Positions 1 to 8,682 of a stretch of 64,000 nucleotides of DNA are shown here, piece by piece. Position 1 is the stretch's first letter. Each line of letters begins with the position of its first letter. Both the position numbers and the translations under genes were made by a program. The DNA is from Pokkaliibacter sp. MBI-7. Its GTDB lineage: Bacteria; Pseudomonadota; Gammaproteobacteria; Pseudomonadales; Balneatricaceae. The notes beneath the pieces are model-generated. The model searched no databases. It was given only the letters and a program-made list of their open reading frames with translations, and was not told the DNA's origin. Location: positions 2,547,001 through 2,611,000 of the forward strand of contig NZ_JARVTG010000001.1 of NCBI RefSeq assembly GCF_029846635.1. The letters are read 5' to 3'.

Positions 1-1
1 G

Positions 2-799
2 GTGCATGCCTCCAGTGATCTGCATATCCATAACCGCATCCCGGCGCTGTACCTGTGCCAGGACTACACGGGCGCGACGCTGGTCTCGACCCTGTTTCTT
101 GACCGTCAGCACAAGGTACCGGCGCAGCGGCAGCTGATGTCGCTGATGCGTTTTCTGTTTCTGGCCGAACATCGCCAGCGTTTTGCCAAGACGGTGTTTT
201 CAGAGATTCGCGGCGTCACCGATGAACAGGGGCGCTCGCCGTTCTGGGAAAGCCTTGGCCGGCACTTCTTCAGCATGGATTTCAGCCGCGCCGATCAGCT
301 CACCAGCATTTCCAACAAGGCTTTTATCGCCGAGCTGATGCCGCAGTATCCGGTCTATGTGCCGCTGCTCAGTGCCGAAGCACAGGATGTGCTGGGTGTG
401 CCGCACGATGATTCGCTGTTTGCCTACGGTCTGCTGGAAAACGAAGGCTTCGCCAGCCAGGGGTATATCGACATCTTTGATGGCGGCCCCACCATTGAGT
501 GTCAGGCCCGGATGATCCGTACCGTAGCGGAATCAGCGCTGTATCAGGTAGTGATCGGCGACGTGAAGGATGCAAAGAATCAGGACGCATCCAGTGAAGA
601 AGCGGGTGAGTATTTGGTGTGCAATACTCAGGTCAACGAGTTTCGTGGTATGCGGGTGGAAAGCTATGTGCTGCCAGCGTCCACGGCCGGACAACCCGCC
701 TCCCTGATGCTGAGCGCCGCCGAAGCGGCAGCGCTGCAGGTCAGCGCCGGGGAGCGTGTCCGCGCCGTCGCCCAGCCAGCCTTCCCGCGCATTCGCTGA
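2..799 (+). CDS. astA: Arginine N-succinyltransferase, C-terminal part
   Basis: First enzyme of the AST pathway: transfers succinate from succinyl-CoA to the alpha-amino group of arginine in the cytoplasm. The visible 265 residues match the C-terminal three quarters of AstA (family length about 340), with family-typical stretches such as FSMDFSRADQLTS, LMPQYPVYVPLL and GLLENEGFASQGYIDIFDGGPT. The N-terminus is lost at the window edge, so the GTG at position 2 is only an internal codon. AstD and AstB follow on the same strand, which fixes the pathway. It could be either subunit type of a heteromeric AstA (AruF/AruG), which cannot be decided without the upstream gene. Confidence 0.95.
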   Translation: MHASSDLHIHNRIPALYLCQDYTGATLVSTLFLDRQHKVPAQRQLMSLMRFLFLAEHRQRFAKTVFSEIRGVTDEQGRSPFWESLGRHFFSMDFSRADQLTSISNKAFIAELMPQYPVYVPLLSAEAQDVLGVPHDDSLFAYGLLENEGFASQGYIDIFDGGPTIECQARMIRTVAESALYQVVIGDVKDAKNQDASSEEAGEYLVCNTQVNEFRGMRVESYVLPASTAGQPASLMLSAAEAAALQVSAGERVRAVAQPAFPRIR

Positions 800-807
800 G
801 ACAGCAG

Positions 808-927
808 GACACTGCACGGCTCCGCAGGCCGTGCAGTGTCAGGCCTGCCTCTCCCGCCACGCCAGAGCGTGTTCACGCTCTGACTCGTAGACCCGAATTT
901 TTCCTGCATCTGCGCGCCGTGGCGCGC
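808..927 (+). other. Three stacked hairpins between astA and astD
   Basis: Three inverted repeats follow one another in the 228-bp gap. The first is a perfect 13-bp stem (808-820 with 828-840, GACACTGCACGGC) with a 7-nt loop. The second is CAGAGCGTG (863-871) with CACGCTCTG (874-882). The third is GCGCGCC (912-918) with GGCGCGC (921-927). None is followed by a T run, so they do not look like ordinary intrinsic terminators. They may set relative expression or mRNA stability between astA and astD. Confidence 0.5.
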
Positions 928-1027
928 TGCGGGAACAGGGTAGACGAGCCCCTTGCTCCTCTGCCTGTCCATCCGATACAGCCTGTTAGCAACTGCCGTG
1001 CGCAGTGCACTTGATTGGGAGCATGGT

Positions 1028-2491
1028 ATGAAGGGTAAGCACTTTATCAACGGTCAGTGGGTTGAAGGTCAGGGACATGCGCTGGTATCGCGCAACCCCG
1101 GTAACGGCGACAGTCTGTGGCAGATTGCCACCGCCACACCTGATCAGGTCAACGCGGCCGTAGTGGCTGCCCGTGCCGCCTTCCCCAGCTGGGCGCTGCA
1201 AAGTTTTGACGCCCGTGTTGCCATTGCCAATGCCTACGGTGAACTGCTGTCGCAGCATAAGGAACACATGGCGCAGGTGATTGCGCAGGAAACCGGCAAG
1301 CCGCTGTGGGAAACCCGCACCGAAGTGCAGGCGATGATCGGCAAGATCGCCATCTCCATCAACGCCTGTCTGGAACGGACCGGCACCAAAGAATCGGCGG
1401 CCCCCGGTGGCCGGGCGGTGCTGCGTCATCGCCCTCATGGCGTGGTTGCGGTGTTTGGCCCCTATAACTTCCCCGGTCACCTGCCCAACGGCCATATCGT
1501 CCCGGCCCTGCTGGCGGGTAATACCGTGGTGTTCAAGCCCAGTGAGCAAACGCCCTGGGTGGCGGAAGAAATGCTGAAACTCTGGCAGCAGGCGGGTTTG
1601 CCTGCCGGGGTACTGAACCTGGTGCAGGGCGAAAAGGACACCGGCATCGCCCTGTCCAACCATCCTGAGCTGGATGGTCTGTTCTTTACCGGCTCCTCCC
1701 CCACTGGTCACCTGCTGCACCGTCAGTTCGCCGGTGAGCCCGGCAAGATTCTGGCGCTGGAAATGGGCGGCAACAATCCACTGATTCTGGGTGAAACCGA
1801 CAAGCTCGACGAAGCTGTGCACGAGACCATTCTGTCGGCCTACATCACCAGTGGTCAGCGCTGCACCTGCGCCCGTCGCCTGCTGGTGCCGCAAGGTGAG
1901 CGCGGTGACCGTTTTATCAGCAAGCTGCTGGCCGCCATCGGCAAGATCGAGATCGGCGCCTGGGATGCTGAGGAGCAACCGTTCATGGGCAGCCTGATCA
2001 GCGAAGCGGCCGCCGACAGCATTGTCCGCGCGCAGGCAGAACTGGTCAGCCGTGGTGCCCGCGTACTGGCCGAAGTGCGTAAGCTGGAGCCCGGCACCGG
2101 GTATCTGACACCGGGCCTGATCGACTGCAGCGGCATTGAGCTGCCGGACGAAGAACATTTCGGTCCGCTGCTGAAAGTGATCCGGGTGCAGGATCTGGAT
2201 CACGCCATCCGCGAAGCCAACAACACCCGTTACGGCCTGTCGGCCGGTATTCTCTGCGACAGCTATGCAGAATATGAATACTTCCTGCTGCGTTCGCGCG
2301 CTGGCATCGTCAACTGGAACCGCCAGACCACCGGCGCCGCTTCCAACCAGCCCTTCGGCGGTATTGGTGCCTCCGGTAATCATCGCGCCAGCGCTTACTA
2401 CGCGGCGGACTACTGTGCCTACCCGGTCGCCTCTATCGAGGTCGACAGCCTGAGTCTGCCTGCTCAGTACAGCCCCGGTCTGAAGCTGTAA
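1028..2491 (+). CDS. astD: N-succinylglutamate 5-semialdehyde dehydrogenase
   Basis: Oxidises succinylglutamate semialdehyde to succinylglutamate with NAD, the fourth AST step. The protein has 487 residues, close to the usual AstD length of about 490. Aldehyde dehydrogenase superfamily motifs are in order: the FGPYNFPGHLPNG cofactor-binding segment, FTGSSPTG, general-base Glu near residue 245 (LEMGG) and the nucleophile Cys near residue 279 (GQRCTC). I chose the ATG at 1028 (MKGKHFINGQW) because GGGAG lies 6 bases upstream; a longer open frame reaches back to 953 but adds residues absent from the family. It lies between astA and astB on the same strand. Confidence 0.96.
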   Translation: MKGKHFINGQWVEGQGHALVSRNPGNGDSLWQIATATPDQVNAAVVAARAAFPSWALQSFDARVAIANAYGELLSQHKEHMAQVIAQETGKPLWETRTEVQAMIGKIAISINACLERTGTKESAAPGGRAVLRHRPHGVVAVFGPYNFPGHLPNGHIVPALLAGNTVVFKPSEQTPWVAEEMLKLWQQAGLPAGVLNLVQGEKDTGIALSNHPELDGLFFTGSSPTGHLLHRQFAGEPGKILALEMGGNNPLILGETDKLDEAVHETILSAYITSGQRCTCARRLLVPQGERGDRFISKLLAAIGKIEIGAWDAEEQPFMGSLISEAAADSIVRAQAELVSRGARVLAEVRKLEPGTGYLTPGLIDCSGIELPDEEHFGPLLKVIRVQDLDHAIREANNTRYGLSAGILCDSYAEYEYFLLRSRAGIVNWNRQTTGAASNQPFGGIGASGNHRASAYYAADYCAYPVASIEVDSLSLPAQYSPGLKL

Positions 2492-2653
2492 GAACCTGCT
2501 TACCCTCTGCTACGTCCCGGCCTGGCAAAGACGTTGTTGGCTGTGGCTGGCGAGAGGGTGAGCCGATTCTGAGGCGGAACAACAGTTAAAACGGAATGAA
2601 TTCGCCGGGCGCAGCAGCCCGGCGTGACAAGAGTTTGATGCGGAGTCTTTGCT

Positions 2654-3991
2654 ATGCGCGCCTTTGAAGCCAACTTTGACGGCCTGGTCGGCCCGACCCA
2701 TAACTACGCCGGTTTGTCGTTCGGTAACGTAGCCTCCATGGGCAACGAAGCGGCGCCTTCCAACCCGAAGGAAGCGGCCAAACAGGGTCTGCAGAAGATG
2801 AAGGCGCTGGCGGATCTGGGCCTGTATCAGGGGGTGCTGGCACCGCAGGAGCGTCCTGATGTGCATACCCTGCGCAAGCTGGGTTTCTCCGGTTCGGATG
2901 CAGAGGTGCTGGCTCAGGCGGCCAGACAAGCGCCCAAGGTGCTGGCAGCGGTGAGTTCGGCTTCCAGCATGTGGACGGCCAATGCGGCCACGGTGTCGCC
3001 CAGTGCCGATACCGCCGATGGCCGGGTGCATTTCACCCCTGCCAATCTGGTCAACAAGTTCCATCGCTCTACCGAGCATCCGGTCACGGGGCGAATCCTG
3101 CAGGCCATGTTCGCTGATGAGCGCCATTTCGCCCATCATCCGGCGTTGCCGAGCGTCGACCACTTCGGCGATGAAGGGGCGGCTAACCACACCCGCTTTG
3201 CCCAGCAGTACGGTGATGCAGGCGTGGAGTTCTTCGTGTTTGGCAAGTACGCCTTTGACAGCCGTCAGCCAGCGCCGCAGCGTTTCCCTGCCCGTCATAC
3301 CTTTGAAGCGTCGGAAGCGGTGGCCCGTCTGCACGGTCTGAACCCTGCGAAGGTGGTGTATGCCCAGCAAAACCCGGCAGTGATTGATGCCGGCGTGTTC
3401 CATAACGATGTCATCGCCGTGGGTAACCTCAACGTCTCCTTCTACCATCAGGAAGCCTTCCTCAATACCGCTGAGGTTAATGCCCAGTTGCGCGCTGCCA
3501 TGGGCGAAGGCGAGTTCCACTTCGTTGAAGTACCCACTGCCGAGGTGCCGGTGCTGGACGCGGTGAGGTCCTACCTGTTCAACTCGCAGCTGATTGCCCT
3601 GCCCGACGGTGGCATGGCCATCGTGGTGCCAGAGGAATGCCGTAAAACTGCCAGTGTCTGGGCCTATCTGAACAAGCTGGTGACGCTGGGAACGCCGATC
3701 AGGGACGTGAAGGTCTTCAATCTGACCCAGTCCATGAGCAATGGTGGCGGCCCTGCCTGCCTGCGCCTGCGGGTGGTGCTGAACGAGGCGGAGCAGGCGG
3801 CAGTCAATCCGGCTGTGTGGATGAACGATGACCTGTTCAGCCGCCTCAATGGCTGGGTAGACCGTCACTACCGTGACCGTCTGGTGGAAGCCGATCTGGC
3901 TGACCCGCAGCTATTGCTGGAGTCCCGCACGGCGCTGGATGAGCTGACTGGCATTCTTGATCTGGGTGCGGTCTATCCGTTCCAGCGCTGA
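2654..3991 (+). CDS. astB: N-succinylarginine dihydrolase
   Basis: Second AST enzyme: hydrolyses succinylarginine to succinylornithine, two ammonia and CO2. The 445 residues match AstB over full length, starting MRAFEANFDGLVGPTHNYAGLSFGN. Residues equivalent to the catalytic triad are visible: Glu in GDEGAANHTR, His in VFHNDVIAVGN, and Cys near residue 369 in GGGPACLRLR. A GGAG sits about 8 bases before the ATG. The order astA-astD-astB is usual, but astE (succinylglutamate desuccinylase) normally comes next and is absent here, so the last pathway step must be encoded elsewhere. Confidence 0.97.
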   Translation: MRAFEANFDGLVGPTHNYAGLSFGNVASMGNEAAPSNPKEAAKQGLQKMKALADLGLYQGVLAPQERPDVHTLRKLGFSGSDAEVLAQAARQAPKVLAAVSSASSMWTANAATVSPSADTADGRVHFTPANLVNKFHRSTEHPVTGRILQAMFADERHFAHHPALPSVDHFGDEGAANHTRFAQQYGDAGVEFFVFGKYAFDSRQPAPQRFPARHTFEASEAVARLHGLNPAKVVYAQQNPAVIDAGVFHNDVIAVGNLNVSFYHQEAFLNTAEVNAQLRAAMGEGEFHFVEVPTAEVPVLDAVRSYLFNSQLIALPDGGMAIVVPEECRKTASVWAYLNKLVTLGTPIRDVKVFNLTQSMSNGGGPACLRLRVVLNEAEQAAVNPAVWMNDDLFSRLNGWVDRHYRDRLVEADLADPQLLLESRTALDELTGILDLGAVYPFQR

Positions 3992-4395
3992 GTGAGCGAG
4001 TGGGCTGGGCGTTCGCCGTGACCGTCAGCTGGTCACGGGGCGCTCCGTTTTATGAGGCGCCTTTCTGAGGGAGACCGGGCACAGTACGGCTTTTCTTGAT
4101 GCTGCTGACGTTACCGCTGACGGGAGCAGTGTATCTCCGTGTGAATGTCTGTCACCTTTGGAGGCAGACTCACCCTTCTCCCCGCAGCGTTGTGCTTTAT
4201 CCTAGTCATACGTGCCAGTCGTGCTGCTGTGCCGCAACAGATCAGGGTTTGTTTCTTGATCAGGAGGCGCTACCTGAGGCAGACTGCGTGCGAGTTGTTT
4301 GTCGGCCATTCCGTGACACCGACAGATAAATCATTCCCTTGAAAGAGCGCAGCCGGTTGCACGAAAGCCGGGCATGCAGCTGAAGAGAGAGTGCA
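3992..4395. other. Intergenic region after astB
   Basis: About 400 bases without a convincing gene. A hairpin (CCGTGACC 4016-4023 with GGTCACGG 4031-4038), followed after a G/C-rich stretch by CGTTTTAT, may end the ast operon. Two short overlapping open frames (4096-4342) have no family resemblance and no good ribosome site, and I do not call them. A promoter for the downstream c-di-GMP gene should lie here, but I see no clear -35/-10 pair. Confidence 0.5.
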
Positions 4396-6582
4396 TTGGC
4401 TGGTTTGATCTCACGTTTTCACAAGTTGGTTCCCCTCTGGGCGTTTATCATCGTCGCCCTGGCGGGAAGCTATTGGATCAGTCTGAACCAGCAGGTCCGC
4501 GTTCAGGAGCAGAATCTGGCCATGCAGCAGCTGGGTTCAGCGCAGGTCAGTATTCTGGAAAAGCGCATGCGCCGTGCTCTTGCTGCCTCCTATATCCTCG
4601 GTCAGGACGTTATACGTCACCATGGCGCAGTCGAGAAGTTCGATGAACTGGCGGCGGGCATCTTCAGCTACATGGATGAAATAAGCAGCCTGCAGCTGGC
4701 ACCCGAAGGTGTCATTGGCTTTATCTATCCTCTCAAGGGTAATGAACCCGCTATTGGCCGCAGCATTGACCAGCTGGAAAACAAAATTTTCGGCTACAGC
4801 CCCAGCCAGAATGTGATTCAGTCCGCGTCAGCCAAAATGATCGGCCCGATGCCGCTGGTACAGGGCGGAGTAGCAATGATTGCCCGCAATCCGGTATTCA
4901 TCAGAGATGACAACGGTATCCCGCACTTCTGGGGGCTGGCCTCGGCCGTGGTCACCCTGAGTGAGATCGTCAATGCGACCGCTCTTGAGTCCATGGCGGC
5001 TCAGGGTTATCGCTATCGCCTCTGCTATGTGGATATTCACGGCAAAACTCATCCTATCGCCCAGTCTGCGGTGCCGCTCAACCAGGAAAGTTACATGGAG
5101 TTTGACATGGACATTCCCGGAGTGAGCTGGAAGCTTAAACTCAGCCATCCGTTGCCCGTGGGCGCGCTGACGGTACTGGCCTATATGCTGATTTTACTGC
5201 TGGCACTGATTACTGCCTGGGTCACGCACCGTATCAGCCGCGAACCGGAGCGCTTGCGCCGGCTGGTGCAGGAGCGTACGGCAGAGCTCAAGCAGCACGC
5301 CTATTTCGATTTCCTGACGGGGCTGGCTAACCGGCGCCTGCTGCAGGACACCCTGCAGCAGGCCATCGGCACCCACCGGCTGAGCAAGAGCCGTGGTGCC
5401 CTGCTCTACATGGATCTGGATGACTTCAAACGCATCAACGATTCTCTGGATCACCAGATGGGCGATCAGTTGCTGAAGACGGTATCTGAGCGGGTCACCT
5501 CCCTGGTGGGCAGTCGCGGTGTGGTAGCACGTCTTGGTGGTGACGAGTTTGCAGTCCTGCTGCACGATGCCAGTGATGCGCCGGCGATCAGCCAGCTGGC
5601 GGATGCCCTGCTGCAGCAAATCAGTCAGCCCATCAGCCTGCGTAACCGGCAGATCAGTGTGTCGGCCAGTATCGGCATCACCCTGCTGCCTGACGATGGT
5701 GACAATCTGGTCGATATTCTGCGCAATGCCGATCTGGCCCTGTATGAAGCCAAGAAACAGGGTAAGAACTGCTACGGTTTCTTTGATCCGGTGCTGCAGC
5801 ACGACATCAACAATGTGATGCAGGTGGAAGAGGAGCTGCGTCTGGCCCTCAGTGACGGGCAGTTTGTGCTGCATCTGCAGCCGATCTTCTGTCTGCAGAG
5901 CCGCGCACTGAAGAAGTGTGAAGTGCTGATTCGCTGGCAGCATCCCGAGCGGGGTCTGTTGTTCCCCGGTCACTTCATTGACATTGCCGAGTCGACCGGA
6001 CTGATTATTCCGCTGGGCTACTGGGTATTCCACGCTGCCTGCGACAAGGTGGTGGAGCGCATCAAGGCGGACCTGCCTGCGGTGCCTCTGACCGTCAACG
6101 TCAGCGCCAACCAGCTCAAGGAGCGTGATCTGGTGGTACAGTTCGAGCGCATCCTGCAGGAAACCGGTGCTCCGGCCGCACTGCTGGAGCTGGAGATCAC
6201 CGAGTCGCTGATCATGGAAGATATGGATCAGGCCGTACTGCTGCTGGAGCAGTGCCGCAAGCTTGGTCTGAAGGTGGCCATTGATGATTTTGGCACCGGC
6301 TACTCGTCGCTGGCACAGCTGAAGAAACTGCCGGTGGACACCCTCAAGGTTGACCGCAGTTTTGTGCAGGATCTGACCCTGGACCACGATGACCGGCAGA
6401 TTACCGCAGCGATCATTGCCATGGCCCACAAGCTGGATCTGGATGTGGTGGCTGAGGGGATTGAAACCGAGGAGCAGTTTGAAATCCTGCTCAACTACGG
6501 CTGTGATATGGGCCAGGGTTACCTGCTGGGACGACCCGTGGCAGACCCCTTCGTGGCGCTGGATCAGGCCACCCCCCGCTGA
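4396..6582 (+). CDS. Membrane CHASE-GGDEF-EAL c-di-GMP protein
   Basis: Predicted inner-membrane sensor that makes and/or breaks cyclic di-GMP. An N-terminal membrane segment (about residues 12-28) is followed by a periplasmic CHASE-like domain (about 40-250), a second membrane segment (about 257-275), a GGDEF domain (about 300-460) and an EAL domain (about 475-725). The cyclase site is canonical (MDLDDFKRIND, ARLGGDEF) but no RxxD inhibitory site lies five residues before it. The EAL signature reads EVL (CEVLIRW) while the downstream DDFGTGYSSL motif is intact, so phosphodiesterase activity is plausible but not certain. The start must be a TTG (4396 or 4405), because an in-frame TGA at 4381 excludes anything earlier. 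Confidence 0.88.
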   Translation: MAGLISRFHKLVPLWAFIIVALAGSYWISLNQQVRVQEQNLAMQQLGSAQVSILEKRMRRALAASYILGQDVIRHHGAVEKFDELAAGIFSYMDEISSLQLAPEGVIGFIYPLKGNEPAIGRSIDQLENKIFGYSPSQNVIQSASAKMIGPMPLVQGGVAMIARNPVFIRDDNGIPHFWGLASAVVTLSEIVNATALESMAAQGYRYRLCYVDIHGKTHPIAQSAVPLNQESYMEFDMDIPGVSWKLKLSHPLPVGALTVLAYMLILLLALITAWVTHRISREPERLRRLVQERTAELKQHAYFDFLTGLANRRLLQDTLQQAIGTHRLSKSRGALLYMDLDDFKRINDSLDHQMGDQLLKTVSERVTSLVGSRGVVARLGGDEFAVLLHDASDAPAISQLADALLQQISQPISLRNRQISVSASIGITLLPDDGDNLVDILRNADLALYEAKKQGKNCYGFFDPVLQHDINNVMQVEEELRLALSDGQFVLHLQPIFCLQSRALKKCEVLIRWQHPERGLLFPGHFIDIAESTGLIIPLGYWVFHAACDKVVERIKADLPAVPLTVNVSANQLKERDLVVQFERILQETGAPAALLELEITESLIMEDMDQAVLLLEQCRKLGLKVAIDDFGTGYSSLAQLKKLPVDTLKVDRSFVQDLTLDHDDRQITAAIIAMAHKLDLDVVAEGIETEEQFEILLNYGCDMGQGYLLGRPVADPFVALDQATPR

Positions 6583-6626
6583 TGGCTGTGGACAGCGCTT
6601 GCTGTCATAGCAAGGATGGCGATACT

Positions 6627-6675
6627 GCCTAACGCCTAACGCCTAACGCCTGACGCCTGACGCCTGACGCCTGAC
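6627..6675. repeat. Seven-copy 7-bp tandem repeat
   Basis: Three units of GCCTAAC (6627-6647) run directly into four units of GCCTGAC (6648-6675) with no interruption. The array fills the gap between the convergent ends of two c-di-GMP genes. It is too short and simple for a CRISPR. It is likely a slippage-prone simple repeat that may vary between strains. Confidence 0.93.
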
Positions 6676-6682
6676 ACGTCAC

Positions 6683-8272
6683 TCAGCCAAACTGATTGAC
6701 GTGCGCTGGACAGTGCACATATACCTGATTGCGCCCTGCTCCCTTGGCTTCATACAGTGCCTCATCGGCACGACGCAGCAGGTCACTGATCTTGTCTTCT
6801 CGGCCCAGACTGGTAATGCCGATACTGATGGTGACGGTGATGCTTTCCTGCTTCCAGGGTGTTGGCTCGGCAGAAATCATCTGTCGCAGTCTTTCCATCA
6901 GTATCTGTGCATCCTGCGCATGGGTCTCCGGCAATACCATCACGAACTCTTCACCACCCAGACGGGCCAGAATGTCGGTGCTGCGTTTGTTGCTGCTCAG
7001 CAGCCGGGCAACATGAATCAGTACCGCATCTCCCGCGCCATGGCCGAGGGTATCGTTGATCTTCTTGAAGTAGTCGAGGTCGAGCACTGCCACACTCAGT
7101 GGCCGGCGATAACGGCGTGAGCGGGTCCATTCCTCTTCCAGCAGCAGATCAAGCTTTCGCCGGTTAAAGATGCCGGTCAGTGGGTCCTCACCTGCCAGAG
7201 CTTCCAGCTGATTATTGAGCATCTCCAGTTTGGCGTTGCTGGCGCGCAGCTGACGTTCGCCATCGTGGCTGCGCAGCAGATAGACCAGCGTACTGGCAAT
7301 CGCCAGTGACAGCAGCCCGCTGGCCACCAGCGCAATCAGCAGGTGGGCGGTGTGGCGATGATCCAGCTCATCCAGCTGATCCAGATAGCTGTAGGCAATA
7401 CCTTCAAAGTCGTTTTCATGACTGGCCTGTCGTTTGATCAGGGCGGGCGAGGTGTTATTACCGAGGCGCCACAGGGTGTAGCCGCCGTAGATGTCACTGA
7501 TGTCGAGGCGCAGTTTCTCGAACTGGTGCTGCTGATAGCGCTGCAGCTGCTGATCATCGCTCATGGCCTGCAACGGCGAATCGGGCATGGCACGCAGCAC
7601 ATAGTCGGGGTTGGAGGCCATGATCACCAGCCCGACGCTGTCACTGACCATGACGTTGGGCTGCATGACCCAGTTCAGCAGATTGCTGACATTGATCTTC
7701 ATTGCCACTACGCCGATCACCTCATCCTGATAGGTCACCGGTGCGGAGAAATAGAAGCCCGGCACCAGCGTCGTCGCACCAATGGCAAACTGATGTCCCT
7801 TGCCACCGGCAAGGGCGGTCTTGAAGTAGTCGCGATAGGCGTAGTTGCCACCGATCAGTGAGGCGGCCTGATCGTAGTTACTGGCGGCCACGGTATCACC
7901 GGTACGGTCCATGGCCCACATGATATCCACCTTGAGGTCTTCGGTGGCGCGTGCCAGAAAGCGGTTCAGGCGGTTGCGCATGGCCTGGCTGTCGCTCTGC
8001 GCCAGCGTCTCGGTCACGTCACGGCTTTGCGCCAGTACCTGCGGCAGGTTGCGCAGCAGTGACAAACTGCGGTCCAGCTCGGTATTGAGGGCGGTTACAC
8101 GGTTTTGCAGGGCCAGATCTTCCCTGTTGATATAGGCCAGCCGCTGCTGCTGGTCATAGATGTCCAGCGACACATAGAGCGCCGCGAACAGCGGCACAAA
8201 GATGGCCAGCGTCACCAGCAGTATGCGTTTGAGGCTGGAAGGCGGCTTGGCGATCAGGGACACATCGGTCAT
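6683..8272 (-). CDS. Membrane dCACHE-GGDEF diguanylate cyclase
   Basis: Predicted to make cyclic di-GMP from two GTP in response to an extracellular signal. The 529 residues start with a membrane segment (about 18-38), then a periplasmic double-CACHE sensor domain (about 45-295; features like GGNYAYRDYFKTAL), a second membrane helix (about 315-335) and a GGDEF domain (about 360-520). The active site is intact (DLDYFKKIND, ARLGGEEF) and an RSTD inhibitory site sits exactly five residues upstream, so product feedback is expected. I chose the ATG at 8272 because AAAGGAA lies just upstream; the open frame extends 65 codons further without a better start. It converges with the CHASE-GGDEF-EAL gene. 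Confidence 0.92.
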   Translation of the reverse strand: MTDVSLIAKPPSSLKRILLVTLAIFVPLFAALYVSLDIYDQQQRLAYINREDLALQNRVTALNTELDRSLSLLRNLPQVLAQSRDVTETLAQSDSQAMRNRLNRFLARATEDLKVDIMWAMDRTGDTVAASNYDQAASLIGGNYAYRDYFKTALAGGKGHQFAIGATTLVPGFYFSAPVTYQDEVIGVVAMKINVSNLLNWVMQPNVMVSDSVGLVIMASNPDYVLRAMPDSPLQAMSDDQQLQRYQQHQFEKLRLDISDIYGGYTLWRLGNNTSPALIKRQASHENDFEGIAYSYLDQLDELDHRHTAHLLIALVASGLLSLAIASTLVYLLRSHDGERQLRASNAKLEMLNNQLEALAGEDPLTGIFNRRKLDLLLEEEWTRSRRYRRPLSVAVLDLDYFKKINDTLGHGAGDAVLIHVARLLSSNKRSTDILARLGGEEFVMVLPETHAQDAQILMERLRQMISAEPTPWKQESITVTISIGITSLGREDKISDLLRRADEALYEAKGAGRNQVYVHCPAHVNQFG

Positions 8273-8682
8273 GCAGGTTCCTTTAGCGCGATGCGGTTGA
8301 CTGTGCTGGCACAGTGACGGTCTGTGTATTGTAGGAACTATAGTGGCTTTACGGTGAAAAAAACCGCAACAGATACTGCTAACTAGTAGCCACCTGATGC
8401 CAAATGCAGCCTGCTTTGGTTGTTCACAAGGTGATCGTACCCCAATCAGGAGAAACCACAGGAGCACGCTGCCAAGAAAGGCTTTGCCATCCCCCGCAGG
8501 CCGCTTAGAATGGCGCGCCAGTAACTGTCTTAATCTGTCGCTAGACTTCTCGCCGCTGGACTCGGGCGGAGTGTCGCTGCCGGTCTGGGCTCATTGCACT
8601 GCGGTGACCAGACAGGTCCTGATGTCTCACCAGCTGCTCTGGTGCTTCTTGTATTTCGCTGTCCGACAGGAGATCACGTTTT
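8273..8682. other. Intergenic region before corA
   Basis: About 410 bases between the divergently transcribed cyclase gene and corA. It must hold both promoters, but I see no clear consensus -35/-10 pair, repeat or RNA gene. AGGAGA at 8668-8673 is the ribosome site of corA. Confidence 0.4.

Noticed and set aside
986..2383. Long open frame antisense to astD (465 codons)
   Set aside because: It follows the codon structure of astD on the other strand and resembles no family. Similar long antisense frames oppose astB, the c-di-GMP genes, pstC and the TRAP permease; all are composition artefacts of GC-rich coding DNA.
4096..4342. Two small open frames before the CHASE-GGDEF-EAL gene
   Set aside because: They overlap each other, have no recognisable family and no convincing ribosome site.
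6627..6675. CRISPR-like array
   Set aside because: The 7-bp units are contiguous with no spacers and no cas genes.
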